Positions 17,124-27,691 of a DNA stretch of 64,000 nt are shown in pieces. The DNA comes from JACKBC01 sp041391125 (GTDB lineage Bacteria; Chloroflexota; Anaerolineae; Caldilineales; Caldilineaceae), in NCBI GenBank assembly GCA_041391125.1, contig JAWKON010000011.1:62001-126000 (forward strand). Direction: 5' to 3'. Below the pieces are notes generated by a model. It did no database searches, was not told where the DNA came from, and was given only the letters and a program-made list of their open reading frames with translations. The translations under genes were made by a program, and so were the position numbers. Position 1 is the stretch's first letter; every line of letters starts with the position of its first letter.

Positions 17124-17900
17124 ATGGCAAGTGTTGATCCGGCTGGCTTTCAGCAGTTGAAGGAACAGCAATACCTGCACGACCAGATCACGGTGCCGGC
17201 GGAGTTGCAGAGCAACGTATTGGTTACCACGCTGGACAAGGCCTATAACTGGAGCCGCAAGTCGAGCATGTGGCCGCTGCTCTTTGGCCTGGCCTGTTGC
17301 GCCATTGAGATGATCGCCACCGCCGCCAGCCGCTACGATCTGTCGCGCTTCGGCATGGAGGTGATGCGACCCAGCCCGCGCCAAAGCGATCTGATGATTG
17401 TCTCCGGCACGGTGACCAAAAAGATGGTGCCCGCCATTGTGCGCATCTACAACCAGATGGCCGAGCCGCGCTACGTGTTGAGCATGGGCGCCTGCGCCAC
17501 CGGTGGTGGTCCTTTTAAAGAAGGCTACAATGTGGTCAGCGGCATTGATAAATATTTGCCGGTGGATGTCTATGTGCCGGGCTGCCCACCCACGCCCGAG
17601 GCGCTGATTTATGGTCTGATGAAGCTGCACGAGAAGGTGGAGCGCCAGAGCATTGCCAAGGTGGCCTGGTATCGCAAAGAGAGTTCGGGCTTTGTGCCGG
17701 TACCCGTTTTGGGGCCGGACATTTTTGACCCGCGGCAGATCCAACTGATTCGCGAACATACGTTGGGTGAGGGCGCGGCTTCGCGTTCTGGTGGCGGCGC
17801 TGTGGCGCGCGTCATGCCGCAACCCTTGTCAGATGATGTGAAGCAGAATCTGAATGCGATTCGCGCGCGTTATCATGCCAAGATGAAACAACCTGCATAA
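17124..17900 (+). CDS. nuoB: NADH-quinone oxidoreductase subunit B
   Basis: 258 residues. The N2 [4Fe-4S] cluster ligands are visible: adjacent cysteines in LFGLACCAIEM (near residue 57), one in SMGACATGGG and one in VPGCPPTPEALIYG. It carries the last iron-sulphur cluster, which passes electrons to quinone in the peripheral arm of complex I. It is longer than the usual ~170 residues because of an N-terminal 35 and a C-terminal ~70 extension. It is followed 17 bases later by nuoCD. Confidence 0.95.
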   Translation: MASVDPAGFQQLKEQQYLHDQITVPAELQSNVLVTTLDKAYNWSRKSSMWPLLFGLACCAIEMIATAASRYDLSRFGMEVMRPSPRQSDLMIVSGTVTKKMVPAIVRIYNQMAEPRYVLSMGACATGGGPFKEGYNVVSGIDKYLPVDVYVPGCPPTPEALIYGLMKLHEKVERQSIAKVAWYRKESSGFVPVPVLGPDIFDPRQIQLIREHTLGEGAASRSGGGAVARVMPQPLSDDVKQNLNAIRARYHAKMKQPA

Positions 17901-17917
17901 TATAAAGGGCATAAATT

Positions 17918-19771
<1,854 letters not shown>

Positions 19772-19911
19772 ATTTACGATTTGGGATTTACGATTTACGA
19801 ATATCTCGCTAACGAAACTTATTCGTAATCCGAATCCATCTTCGTCGACGATACGAGAAAATCTGTGTAATCTGCGAAATCTGCGGTTAAACATAAACAG
19901 AGGATAAATCG

Positions 19912-20748
19912 ATGTACGGTACTGGATTACTCAAGGGCTTGGGCCTTACGCTAAAGCACGCGCTGGATACTTTTCGCGACGATAATAAAGAGGTGCCGAG
20001 TCGCTATGCCGACAGCATTCGGCTGGACAACCGCCGCCGCATTATTGAGCAGCCCATTGATCAGGAAGGGTTGCTGACCATTCAGTATCCCGAAGAGAAG
20101 CGGCTGCTGCCCGAGCGCTTCCGCTATATTCCTATGCTGATCTGGGACACGCAGAAGAACGAAGACCTGTGTACAGCGTGCGGCATTTGCGCCAAAGTCT
20201 GCCCGCCCCAGTGTATCTGGATTGTGCGTGACGCCGATGAAAATGGTCGCCCCATTGCGCGCCCGGCTGAGTTTTACATTGACGCCGCGGTCTGCATGAG
20301 TTGTAGCTTCTGCACCGAGTTCTGCCCCTTTGACGCCATCAAGATGAACCACGATTATGAGCTGGCCGTTTATGATCGCTACCCGCAACTGGTCTATGAC
20401 AAAGCGGAACTGACCGTGCCGGTGGAATATTACGCCGCGCTTTGGCCCTCGCAATACGCGTCGGAAGAAGCGGTGCGCCAGCGCAAAGAAGAAGAGGCGC
20501 GCGCCAAGGAAGAGGCAAAGGCAAAAGCGGCTGCGGAAAAGGCAGCGGCCGCCAAAGCGCCCGCTGCCAAGCGCACCCCTGAAGAGCTGCAAGCTCTTAA
20601 AGAGCAAGCCGCGGCCAAAGCCAAAGCGGCTCGATCTGGCGGCGCCGCGGCTGGTGATGAAGATGGTGATGCCAAAAAGGCGCGCCTGGAAGAGCTAAAA
20701 CGCAAGGCGCAGGAGAAAGCCCGACAGCGTAAAGAGCAGAGTGAATAG
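19912..20748 (+). CDS. nuoI: NADH-quinone oxidoreductase subunit I with long charged tail
   Basis: 278 residues. Two [4Fe-4S] motifs, CTACGICAKVCP (about 86-97) and CMSCSFCTEFCP (about 128-139), carry clusters N6a and N6b. After residue ~185 comes a 90-residue tail rich in Ala, Lys and Glu (coiled-coil-like, for example RQRKEEEARAKEEAKAKAAA), which standard NuoI lacks. The tail could contact neighbouring subunits or membrane lipids; its role is unknown. It stands 140 bases after nuoCD, separated by a short stretch with an AATCTGTGTAATCTG half-repeat. Confidence 0.93.
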   Translation: MYGTGLLKGLGLTLKHALDTFRDDNKEVPSRYADSIRLDNRRRIIEQPIDQEGLLTIQYPEEKRLLPERFRYIPMLIWDTQKNEDLCTACGICAKVCPPQCIWIVRDADENGRPIARPAEFYIDAAVCMSCSFCTEFCPFDAIKMNHDYELAVYDRYPQLVYDKAELTVPVEYYAALWPSQYASEEAVRQRKEEEARAKEEAKAKAAAEKAAAAKAPAAKRTPEELQALKEQAAAKAKAARSGGAAAGDEDGDAKKARLEELKRKAQEKARQRKEQSE

Positions 20749-20797
20749 GCTGTTTGGCAAACACCATTGCACAGTTCAACCAATGTTTTTACCCATG

Positions 20798-20832
20798 AAG
20801 CCAGACTTGCTATTTTGCGGGTCTGGCTTTAC
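20798..20832 (+). terminator. Terminator after nuoI
   Basis: AAGCCAGAC pairs with GTCTGGCTT around a 14-nt loop, with a short T-rich tail, 50 bases after the nuoI stop. Confidence 0.65.
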
Positions 20833-20900
20833 GATTTTAGAAAACGTTGTCTTTCAATCACGTTGACGATTGATTCGTATCAGAGGAGAAGGAGAACAAG

Positions 20901-21593
20901 ATGACGATCACGCTCAAATATTATGGACACGCCACGTTTGGCATCGATGCCAATGGAACCAAACTGGTAGTTGACCCATTTTTTGCGCCCAACAATCCTT
21001 TGGCGCCCGTGACAGCCGATGCGATTGAGGCCGATTTTATTTTGCTGACCCACGGTCACGTCGATCACGTGGCAGACGCGATTGGGCTGGCCAAACGCAC
21101 CGGCGCGCTGACCATTTGCAATTTCGAGATTGAATCCTGGCTGCAAAACGCCGGGGTGACCAAAACACACAGCATGCACATTGGCGGCGCCTACAATTTC
21201 CCCTTTGGTCGGCTCAAGTTGACCATCGCGCACCACGGCAGCATGTTGCCCGATGGCAGCAACGGCGGCAACCCGGCTGGTCTGCTCATCACCTTTACCA
21301 GCGGCGAACGCCTCTACTTTTCTGGCGACACGGCATTGACGTATGACATGAAGCTGATCGGCGAGGCCGGCGGCGTAGACCTGGCCGTGCTCCACATGGG
21401 CGACAACTACACCATGGGCCCGGACGATGCCGTGACCGCCGCCCAATTTGTGCAGGCCAAACGCGTCGTGCCCTCCCATTACAACACCTTCCCACCCATT
21501 GCCCAGGATCCGCACGCCTTTGCCGCCAAACTCAAAGAACGCGCCAATATCGACTGCACGGTACTGAATCCGGGCGAAGAAACGACGATCTAA
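20901..21593 (+). CDS. Metal-dependent hydrolase, UPF0173 family
   Basis: 230 residues with the metallo-beta-lactamase fold: LKYYGHATFGID at the N-terminus, THGHVDHV (HxHxDH, about residues 51-58), AHHGSMLPDGSN, YFSGDT and the C-terminal PSHYNTFP. The length and motifs match the YtkL/UPF0173 family of soluble hydrolases of unknown substrate. GGAGAAGGAG precedes the ATG. It stands alone after the nuo terminator. Confidence 0.9.
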   Translation: MTITLKYYGHATFGIDANGTKLVVDPFFAPNNPLAPVTADAIEADFILLTHGHVDHVADAIGLAKRTGALTICNFEIESWLQNAGVTKTHSMHIGGAYNFPFGRLKLTIAHHGSMLPDGSNGGNPAGLLITFTSGERLYFSGDTALTYDMKLIGEAGGVDLAVLHMGDNYTMGPDDAVTAAQFVQAKRVVPSHYNTFPPIAQDPHAFAAKLKERANIDCTVLNPGEETTI

Positions 21594-21624
21594 TTTTTTG
21601 ATGGTGTTAAAACACCCCCTTCGT

Positions 21625-21687
21625 GATCAACAGATTACACAGATTTCGCAGATTAATAATCTTTCAAATCTATGTAATCTGTTGATC
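21625..21687. repeat. Palindromic repeat family A, complete copy
   Basis: GATCAACAGATTACACAGATT and AATCTATGTAATCTGTTGATC as inverted arms, 24 bases upstream of the next gene's ATG. Confidence 0.8.
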
Positions 21688-21713
21688 AACTGCTTTGCAA
21701 GGAGACCTAATCC

Positions 21714-22085
21714 ATGTCGGATTTAAGCGAGTTTGCCATTCACGCCAAGGCGGAGCTGCTTTTCCCCGCGCACTTGATTCCCGTGCTGGGCGAATTGCGC
21801 GGGCCAGAGTGGCAGGATCTGGTAGAGCGCGTGGCCGTGCTGCCGGAAACCCACCCGGACGTTTTGGCGTTTGTATTGATGATGATCGAGTTGGACGGCT
21901 GCATGAAGTGCAACAGCAATAACTACAAATTCCTGCGCGGCTGCTACCTGTGCGCCACGCAGACTGTGCAGTCGTTTAAGGGTACCGACCAGGATCTGTT
22001 GGACATGTACGAAAAGGCCAAGAAGCTGCTGGATAAGCAGATGCAGGGCGGCATTGTACCTGGTCAGCTCTCGCTGGCGGCCTAA
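21714..22085 (+). CDS. Small cysteine-containing helical protein, possibly AhpD-like
   Basis: 123 residues, mostly helical. Two paired-cysteine blocks, GCMKCNSNNYKF and GCYLCATQTV (residues about 62-83), recall the CxxC redox centre of AhpD/carboxymuconolactone decarboxylase-like proteins, but the usual His after CxxC is not clear, so the assignment is tentative. AAGGAG lies nine bases before the ATG. A family D repeat follows the stop. Confidence 0.7.
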   Translation: MSDLSEFAIHAKAELLFPAHLIPVLGELRGPEWQDLVERVAVLPETHPDVLAFVLMMIELDGCMKCNSNNYKFLRGCYLCATQTVQSFKGTDQDLLDMYEKAKKLLDKQMQGGIVPGQLSLAA

Positions 22086-22103
22086 ATATAGGCACGCGGG
22101 GGC

Positions 22104-22155
22104 TGAGCTTGTCGAAGCCCGCCTCCGCCTTCGACAAGCTCAGGCTACGGCTGCA
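22104..22155. repeat. Palindromic repeat family D, copy 2
   Basis: CTGAGCTTGTCGAAG and CTTCGACAAGCTCAG form an inverted repeat, followed by the outer arm TACGGCTGCATAGTTA. Confidence 0.75.
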
Positions 22156-22184
22156 TAGTTATGCACTCATAGAGAAAGACAAGC

Positions 22185-23621
22185 GTGTTGATGAATAATG
22201 GAAAGACGGCCTCGCCAGACAGTCAGCGCCTGCGCACAGAGCGCAACCTGGCGCCGCGTCGCGTTGCCATCATCGGCGGCGGGCTGACCGGGCTGACCGC
22301 GGCGTATGATTTGATGAACCGCCAGCCCAATGGGATGCCGCCGCCGCACATCACCATTTATGAAGCGGGCGCCCAATTGGGCGGGCTGGCGGCGGGCTTT
22401 CGCGGGCGGCCCGCGTGGGATTGGCCGCTGGAGCATTTTTATCATCACCTCTTTACCAACGATGAAGCCATCCTCAACCTGACCAAAGAGCTGGGGCTTT
22501 CGCACCTGCTGCAAATTCACAGCCCAACTACGGCCATGTATGTGCAGGGCAAAAACTATCCGTTTGACTCGCCCCTGCGGCTGCTCCAATTCCCCCATTT
22601 GTCGCTGCTGAACAAGCTGCGCATGGGGCTGGTGATCGCCTATCTGCGCTATCATCCCAACCCGCCGTGGCAGAAGTTCGACAAGCTGCTGGCCGACGAA
22701 TGGCTGGAGCGCTGGATGGGGCGCACGGCCTACGACCTGTTGTGGCGCCCCATGCTACAGGGCAAGTTCGACAAACATTACGCCGAGGTGAATCTGGCCT
22801 GGTTCTGGGCGCGCATCTACAAACGCACGCCCAAGCTGGGTTACTATCAGGGCGGCTTTCAGGCCTTTGTAGACGGGCTGGCGCGCAAAGTGCGCGATCT
22901 GGGGGCGGCGCTGCACACATCGGTGCCCGTAACCGGCATTCACCCACTGCCCGACGGCGGCTTCCGCGTCGATTCCACCGATCTGCCCAATGCTGAATAC
23001 GACATGGTGCTCAGCACGGTCAGCCCCGGCCTCATGCAGCGGCTCACGCCCGATCTGCCGGCCAGCTATTTGGGGCAGCTTGCCAAACTCAAAAGCATGG
23101 GTGCGGTGGTGCTCACCATTGCCATCAACCGCCAGCTTATGCCCGATGTGTATTGGGTCAACGTGCCCAAACCAGCCGGTCTGCCTTTCCTGGCGCTGGT
23201 GGAGCACACCAATATGATCGATCCCAAACAGTATGGCGGCGACCATCTGCTTTACATTGGCAACTATTTGGACACGGATCACCCCCATTTTCGCATGAGT
23301 GCGGAGGAACTGCTGGCTGAATTTGCGCCCCATTTGGCCCATTTCAACCCCGAGTTTCAAACCGCTTGGGTGACCGGGACGTGGGTACACAAAGCGGCCT
23401 ATGCGCAGCCAGTGCCGCCGGCGGGCTACGCCGACATGATCCCCGATGTGCGCACGCCGCTGCCCGGCCTCTATTTTGCCTCCATGAGCCAGGTTTATCC
23501 GTGGGACCGCGGCACCAATTACGCCGTGGAAATGGGCCGCAAAGTGGCCAAGATGATCTACGAGGACCAAAAGCAACTGGGCGTACGGACGGGTAGCCGC
23601 AGAAGTAGTATAGTGGAGTGA
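22185..23621 (+). CDS. FAD-dependent amine oxidase/desaturase-type oxidoreductase
   Basis: About 478 residues. The dinucleotide-binding motif is VAIIGGGLTGLTAAYDL (near residue 30), followed by YEAGAQLGGLAAGF and, at the C-terminus, LYFASMSQVYPWDRGTNYAVEMG, the second FAD contact. This is the flavin amine oxidase/protoporphyrinogen oxidase superfamily; related proteins are found near sugar or isoprenoid genes, but the substrate cannot be read from sequence. The start may be GTG 22185 or ATG 22191; the ribosome-binding site is weak. Confidence 0.85.
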   Translation: MLMNNGKTASPDSQRLRTERNLAPRRVAIIGGGLTGLTAAYDLMNRQPNGMPPPHITIYEAGAQLGGLAAGFRGRPAWDWPLEHFYHHLFTNDEAILNLTKELGLSHLLQIHSPTTAMYVQGKNYPFDSPLRLLQFPHLSLLNKLRMGLVIAYLRYHPNPPWQKFDKLLADEWLERWMGRTAYDLLWRPMLQGKFDKHYAEVNLAWFWARIYKRTPKLGYYQGGFQAFVDGLARKVRDLGAALHTSVPVTGIHPLPDGGFRVDSTDLPNAEYDMVLSTVSPGLMQRLTPDLPASYLGQLAKLKSMGAVVLTIAINRQLMPDVYWVNVPKPAGLPFLALVEHTNMIDPKQYGGDHLLYIGNYLDTDHPHFRMSAEELLAEFAPHLAHFNPEFQTAWVTGTWVHKAAYAQPVPPAGYADMIPDVRTPLPGLYFASMSQVYPWDRGTNYAVEMGRKVAKMIYEDQKQLGVRTGSRRSSIVE

Positions 23622-23668
23622 ATATGCGCGCGAGCAAACTCCTATCTTTTTTGTCGACAAGATGACAA

Positions 23669-23733
23669 GATGACCGGATGACAGGGTGACAGGGCCAGAA
23701 CTGGTCATCTTGTCACCCCCTCATCCGGTCATC
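23669..23733. repeat. Short palindromic repeat between two genes
   Basis: GATGACCGGATGACAGG near the left and TCATCCGGTCATC at the right pair as inverted arms, with an inner GTCATCTTGTCA complementary to the upstream TGACAAGATGAC. I see only one copy in the window. Confidence 0.6.
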
Positions 23734-23771
23734 TCACCATTAACCAATAGACTACACTCGGGGAAGAAAAC

Positions 23772-24827
23772 ATGTTCGGACGAAACAACGGAAACATCAC
23801 CGAAGCCGCCGTTATGCAGGCGCTGAGCACAGTGCAGGAGCCGGAGCTGCACAACGATCTGGTCAGCCTGAATATGATCAAAGAGCTGACCGTGCGCGGC
23901 GATCAGGTGGCTTTTACAATTATGCTGACCACGCCGGCTTGCCCCCTGCGCGGCCAGATGGAGCAGGAGAGCGTGGCGGCCATCAAACGCGTAGCGCCGC
24001 AGGCCAACGTGCAGGTGCGCTTTGATGCACAGGTGCGTGGCGACAGTCGCATTGCCGGTCACCTGAACATTCCGGTCAAAAATATTATTGCCGTAGCCAG
24101 CGGCAAAGGCGGCGTGGGCAAATCCACCGTCTCCACCAACCTGGCCGTGAGCCTGGCGCTGGATGGCGCAAAAGTGGGCGTGCTGGATGCCGATATTTAT
24201 GGCCCCAACATTCCACTCATGTTTGGGCTCAGCGGCAAGCCGCGGGTGGAAAATAACAAAATGGTGCCGTTGGAAGCGCACGGCGTGCAGGTGATCAGCA
24301 TGGGCTTCCTCATGCCCGAGGGGGAAGCGGTGGTCTGGCGCGGCCCCATGTTGCACAAGGCCATCCAGCAGCTATTTGTAGACGTGCGCTGGGGCGAACT
24401 GGACTATCTGATTGTGGACCTACCGCCCGGCACTGGCGACGCCCAATTGAGCCTGGCCCAAAGCGTGCCGCTCACCGGCGCCGTCATCGTGACGCAGCCG
24501 CAGGAGGTGGCCGTGAGCGACGCCCGCCGCGGCGCCGCCGCCTTTGCCCGATTGGAAGTCCCCATGATTGGCGTCATCGAGAACATGTCCGGCGAGATCT
24601 TTGGCAGCGGCGGCGGTCAGAAAGCCGCCCAGCTAATCGGTATTGAGTACCTGGGCAGCATCGAGCTGGATCCCAGGGTCCGCAGCGGCGGCGACACGGG
24701 CAAACCCATTGTGGTGGAAGCGCCCGACAGCGCCGCCGCCCAGTCCATCCGCACACTGGCGCGCAAAATCGCCGCCCGCATCAGCGTCATGACCATGACG
24801 CCATACACCGAACTGAGGATTATATAA
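23772..24827 (+). CDS. mrp: Mrp/NBP35-type iron-sulphur cluster carrier ATPase
   Basis: 351 residues. An N-terminal DUF59/MIP18-like domain (residues 1-85) is followed by a deviant-Walker P-loop ATPase: ASGKGGVGKSTVSTNLA (about 107-124), DADIYGPNIPLMFGL and DYLIVDLPPGTGDAQLSL. The family assembles or carries Fe-S clusters to apoproteins in the cytoplasm. The C-terminal CxxC pair of many members is not present in this protein. It lies near the Fe-S-rich nuo genes, which fits but does not prove a link. Confidence 0.92.
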   Translation: MFGRNNGNITEAAVMQALSTVQEPELHNDLVSLNMIKELTVRGDQVAFTIMLTTPACPLRGQMEQESVAAIKRVAPQANVQVRFDAQVRGDSRIAGHLNIPVKNIIAVASGKGGVGKSTVSTNLAVSLALDGAKVGVLDADIYGPNIPLMFGLSGKPRVENNKMVPLEAHGVQVISMGFLMPEGEAVVWRGPMLHKAIQQLFVDVRWGELDYLIVDLPPGTGDAQLSLAQSVPLTGAVIVTQPQEVAVSDARRGAAAFARLEVPMIGVIENMSGEIFGSGGGQKAAQLIGIEYLGSIELDPRVRSGGDTGKPIVVEAPDSAAAQSIRTLARKIAARISVMTMTPYTELRII

Positions 24828-24842
24828 ATTTAGGCAGAATTT

Positions 24843-24994
24843 GATCAACAGATTACGCAGATTTGAAAGATTATACTGCGGTTGTGATGAAAACCGTAGT
24901 TTTCGAAAACTCTACTAGAGAGAGCAAACTACGGTTTTCATGCAGAGCAAAGTATAAGAGCAGAAATCTTTTGAATCTGTGTAATCTGTTGATC
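24843..24994. repeat. Family A repeat split by an inserted family B element
   Basis: The outer arms GATCAACAGATTACGCAGATT (24843 on) and AATCTGTGTAATCTGTTGATC (to 24994) are a family A palindrome; the middle is occupied by element B2 (24872-24956). Confidence 0.8.
24872..24956 (+). repeat. Hairpin element family B, copy 2
   Basis: Begins TATACTGCGGTTGTGATGAA, has inner arms GAAAACCGTAGTTT and AAACTACGGTTTTC, and ends CAGAGCAAAGTATA. The 6-bp ends TATACT and AGTATA are inverted. Confidence 0.8.
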
Positions 24995-25015
24995 GTAAAA
25001 TAAAGAATTGTTGTT

Positions 25016-25972
25016 ATGGATCTGTATCGGCTGGGGGTGCCTGTGAAAGTGGTGGGGGCGACGGGGTTGCGGTCGCACGATAGCCGCCGCTGGCAAAATC
25101 AGCCCCATCTGAGCGTGAGTTTGGCCTATTTGCGCGATGTTTTTGAATATCTGCACAGCCGCCAGATCCGCTTTTACCGCTTGTCCGGTCAGCTTGCCCC
25201 CTATTTGACCCACCCCGATCTGCCTCAATTTCACGGCCAAATTGAAGAGTGCGCCACCGAGCTGGCCGCCATTGGCGATCTGGCCCGCCACTACGGCATC
25301 CGGCCGACCATGCATCCAGCCTTCTACGTGCAGTTGGGCAGCCCGGATCTAACGCACGTGCAGCGCTCCATCGAAGAACTGGAGGCCGCGACGCGCCTGA
25401 TGGACGGCATGGGGCTGGAGGTGGAATCAGTCCTGGTAATCCATGTGGGCGGAACACAGGGTGACAAAGAGGCCAGCACGGCGCGCTTTATCCAGCAGGT
25501 GGAGCAACTGCCGCGCAACGTGCGGCGACGACTGGCGCTGGAGAATGATGACCGCTTTATGAGCGCGGCGGACGTGCTGCGCATTCACCGGCACACGGGG
25601 CTGCGCGTGGTGCTGGATGTGCTGCACCATCGCTGCATAAACCCGAGCGGGCTGTCCACGCAGCAGGCGTTGGCGGCCGCGCTGGATAGCTGGCCGGGCG
25701 ATCAGCAGCCCAAGATTCATTTTAGCAGCCCGCGCACGGCCGTGCGTCAATTGGTGCGCAACCGGCAGCGCACGTTAGTGGCGCCGCTGGCCAATCAGCA
25801 CAGCGACTTTATCAACCCGTTTGAATTTATCGATTTGCTGCGGGCGGCGCGGGCAGACGGCTTGCGACCTTTTGACATTATGTTGGAGGCCAAGGGCAAA
25901 GATTTGGCCCTCCTGCGGCTACGCGAGCAGATTGCACAGTTTGCGCCAGATCTGGCAGGCGTGATTGGCTGA
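25016..25972 (+). CDS. uvsE: UV damage endonuclease UvsE-like
   Basis: 318 residues in a TIM-barrel arrangement typical of UvdE/UvsE: RLGVPVKVVGATGL, then LRDVFEYLHSRQIRFYRLSGQLAPYLTHPDL, HPAFYVQL, VLVIHVGGTQGDK, LALENDDRF, LDVLHHRCINP, KIHFSSPR and DIMLEAKGKDLA. Conserved His, Glu and Asp at strand ends are those that bind the metal cluster in this family. It nicks DNA 5' of UV photoproducts to start an alternative excision pathway. Ribosome-binding site weak; the preceding repeat leaves only 21 bases of leader. Confidence 0.85.
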   Translation: MDLYRLGVPVKVVGATGLRSHDSRRWQNQPHLSVSLAYLRDVFEYLHSRQIRFYRLSGQLAPYLTHPDLPQFHGQIEECATELAAIGDLARHYGIRPTMHPAFYVQLGSPDLTHVQRSIEELEAATRLMDGMGLEVESVLVIHVGGTQGDKEASTARFIQQVEQLPRNVRRRLALENDDRFMSAADVLRIHRHTGLRVVLDVLHHRCINPSGLSTQQALAAALDSWPGDQQPKIHFSSPRTAVRQLVRNRQRTLVAPLANQHSDFINPFEFIDLLRAARADGLRPFDIMLEAKGKDLALLRLREQIAQFAPDLAGVIG

Positions 25973-25998
25973 TTGGGAAAATGAGTGACGGAGAGAAG

Positions 25999-26615
25999 AT
26001 GCGAAACGTAATTTTTGATTTGGGTGGAGTGGTCTTTAACTGGAGTTCGGGGCAGATTATCGCGCCCTTGTAGATGGGCTGGATGTGGCCCCGGCCGCTC
26101 GGCCGGAAATGGCGCAACGGTTGCGGGCAAATGTGTTCAGCCACCCGGACTGGCTGGAAACCGATAGGGCACATTAAGCGCCGCCGCCGCCGTGGCGCTT
26201 GCCGAGCGTATGGCCTGCCCGCTGAACGAAATGCAGCGGCTGTGGGATTTGTGCAGTGCGCACATGCAGCCCAAGGCGGACACCGTAGCGCTGATGCGAG
26301 AGCTGTCCGAGCAAGCGCGATGCTCTATTGCCTTTCCAACATGCCGGTGGAACGCTACGCCTGGCTGCGGCAAAGCCACGATTTCTGGCCTCTTTTTGCA
26401 GGCATCATCATCTCGGGTGAAATTCAGCTCATCAAACCCGACGCCGCCATCTATCAACATCTGCTGCAAAATTCGATCTGCAAGCCGATGCCTGCATTTT
26501 CTTGGACGATTCGCCGCCCAATATTGAAACCGCCAACACGCTGGGCATCCACGGCATCCTGTTTCAAGACGCCGCAAGCTGCCGTGACCAGGTATTTGCC
26601 CTGTTGAATGGATAA
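25999..26615 (+). CDS. HAD superfamily phosphatase (YihX-like), several frameshifts
   Basis: The start has the HAD motif I in MRNVIFDLGGVVFNW. Reconstructing across frame changes near 26042, 26168, 26316 and 26472 gives DYRALVDGLDVAP, TLSAAAAVALAERM, MLYCLSNMPVERYAWL (motif II), GEIQLIKPDAAIYQHLLQ (motif III Lys) and ACIFLDDSPPNIETANTLG (motif IV), ending LLNG at 26615, about 205 residues, the usual size. Family members hydrolyse small phosphate esters. Because all motifs survive, the indels are probably sequencing errors. AGAGAAG precedes the ATG. Confidence 0.75.
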
Positions 26616-26621
26616 AAATCA

Positions 26622-26735
26622 GGCCTCTTTTGGAACTTATGTGGTCGCCCCGCTTTGGTTTCGATACGGCTGCCAACTGACGCAGCCTACTCAACCGCCG
26701 CTGAGCCCTGTCTTTCACATGACATCTCATTGAGC
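26622..26735. repeat. Palindromic repeat family C, copy 2
   Basis: Interior CGCTTTGGTTTCGATACGGC and CCTACTCAACCGCCGCT as in copies 3 and 4; the outer arms (CTCTTTTGGAACTTATGTGG, CACATGACATCTCAT) are more diverged. It begins 6 bases after the HAD stop. Confidence 0.75.
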
Positions 26736-26785
26736 CCAATTATTACATAAACGTTTGAGACCAAGCGTACAAACTATTCCTCAAC

Positions 26786-26820
26786 CAGTACACGAAATAC
26801 GCAATACTCAATACGCAACC
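26786..26820. repeat. Repeat family E, partial copy
   Basis: ACACGAAATACGCAATACTC and another ACGCAA unit directly before rpe; compare 47305, 49786 and 50736. Confidence 0.6.
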
Positions 26821-26824
26821 AACC

Positions 26825-27497
26825 ATGCCAAACTCAACCACTCCAATCAAACTCGCCCCCTCCATCCTCACCGCCGACTTCGGCCATCTGGCGCAACAGC
26901 TGCAGGCGGCGGAAGCGGGCGGCGCCGACTACATGCACCTGGACGTGATGGACGGGCGCTTTGTGCCCAACATCTCGTTTGGTCCGCTGCTGGTGCAGGC
27001 GGTGCGCCAATATACGACGCTGCCGCTGGACGTGCATTTGATGATTGTGGAGCCGGACCAATACATCCCCGAATTTGCCAAAGCTGGCGCCTCGATTTTG
27101 ACCGTGCATGTGGAGGCGTGCGTGCATCTGCACCGCACGCTACAACTGATTCGCGATGTTGGTTGCCGGGCCAGCGTGGCGCTCAACCCAGCCACGCCGG
27201 TGGCAGCGGTTTATGAAGTGCCGCCGCTGCTGGACATGGTGCTGGTGATGAGCGTCAACCCCGGTTTTGGTGGTCAGCAATTTATCGCCCAAAGTCTGGA
27301 CAAATTGCAGCGTGATATGGCGGCTGATTGCCGAAGAAACCCCGCCTGCGACCTGGAAGTCGACGGCGGGGTCGGTGCGCATAACATTGCGGATGTGGCG
27401 GCCAGCGGCGCCAATGTGATTGTGGCGGGCAGCGCCGTCTATAACACAAATGCGCCGGTGGCCGAGAATTTGCGCCTTTGCGGGCGGCCTGATGTAG
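26825..27497 (+). CDS. rpe: Ribulose-phosphate 3-epimerase
   Basis: About 223 residues once frames are joined. Motifs: LAPSILTADFGHL, YMHLDVMDGRFVPNISFG, LDVHLMIVEP, LDMVLVMSVNPGFGGQQF and LEVDGGVGAHNIADVAASGANVIVAGSAVY. The TIM-barrel enzyme interconverts ribulose-5-P and xylulose-5-P in the pentose phosphate pathway. The part between 27312 and 27346 is read in the wrong frame (expected RRLIAEETPA). A loss in the GCGC at 27472-27475 replaces the natural end RAFAGGLM and stop 27497 by a read-through to 27544. Confidence 0.93.
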
Positions 27498-27549
27498 GGC
27501 AAGTTGGGAAACTTGCCCAAGCAGCTTGTCGGAGAGAACGATAAAAACC

Positions 27550-27643
27550 AATTTTGTACGCGGATTTGGCGGATTTACGCGGATTTTTTGGCCATTTTGA
27601 CGCTTAAATCCGCGAAAATCAGCGTTCATCCGCGTACAAAATT
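27550..27643. repeat. Inverted repeat with GTACGCGGAT arms
   Basis: AATTTTGTACGCGGATTTGG at the left and ATCCGCGTACAAAATT at the right, with inner copies of GCGGATTT and AAATCCGC. Directly after rpe. Confidence 0.7.
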
Positions 27644-27691
27644 CTTCTCTCCGAAGGCTGTTAGGAGGGACAAATGAGGAAATTTGTCCTC

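Noticed and set aside
27498..27544. C-terminal end GQVGKLAQAACRRER of Rpe
   Set aside because: It results from a frameshift in the GCGC tract at 27472; restoring the frame gives a normal family ending and a stop at 27497.
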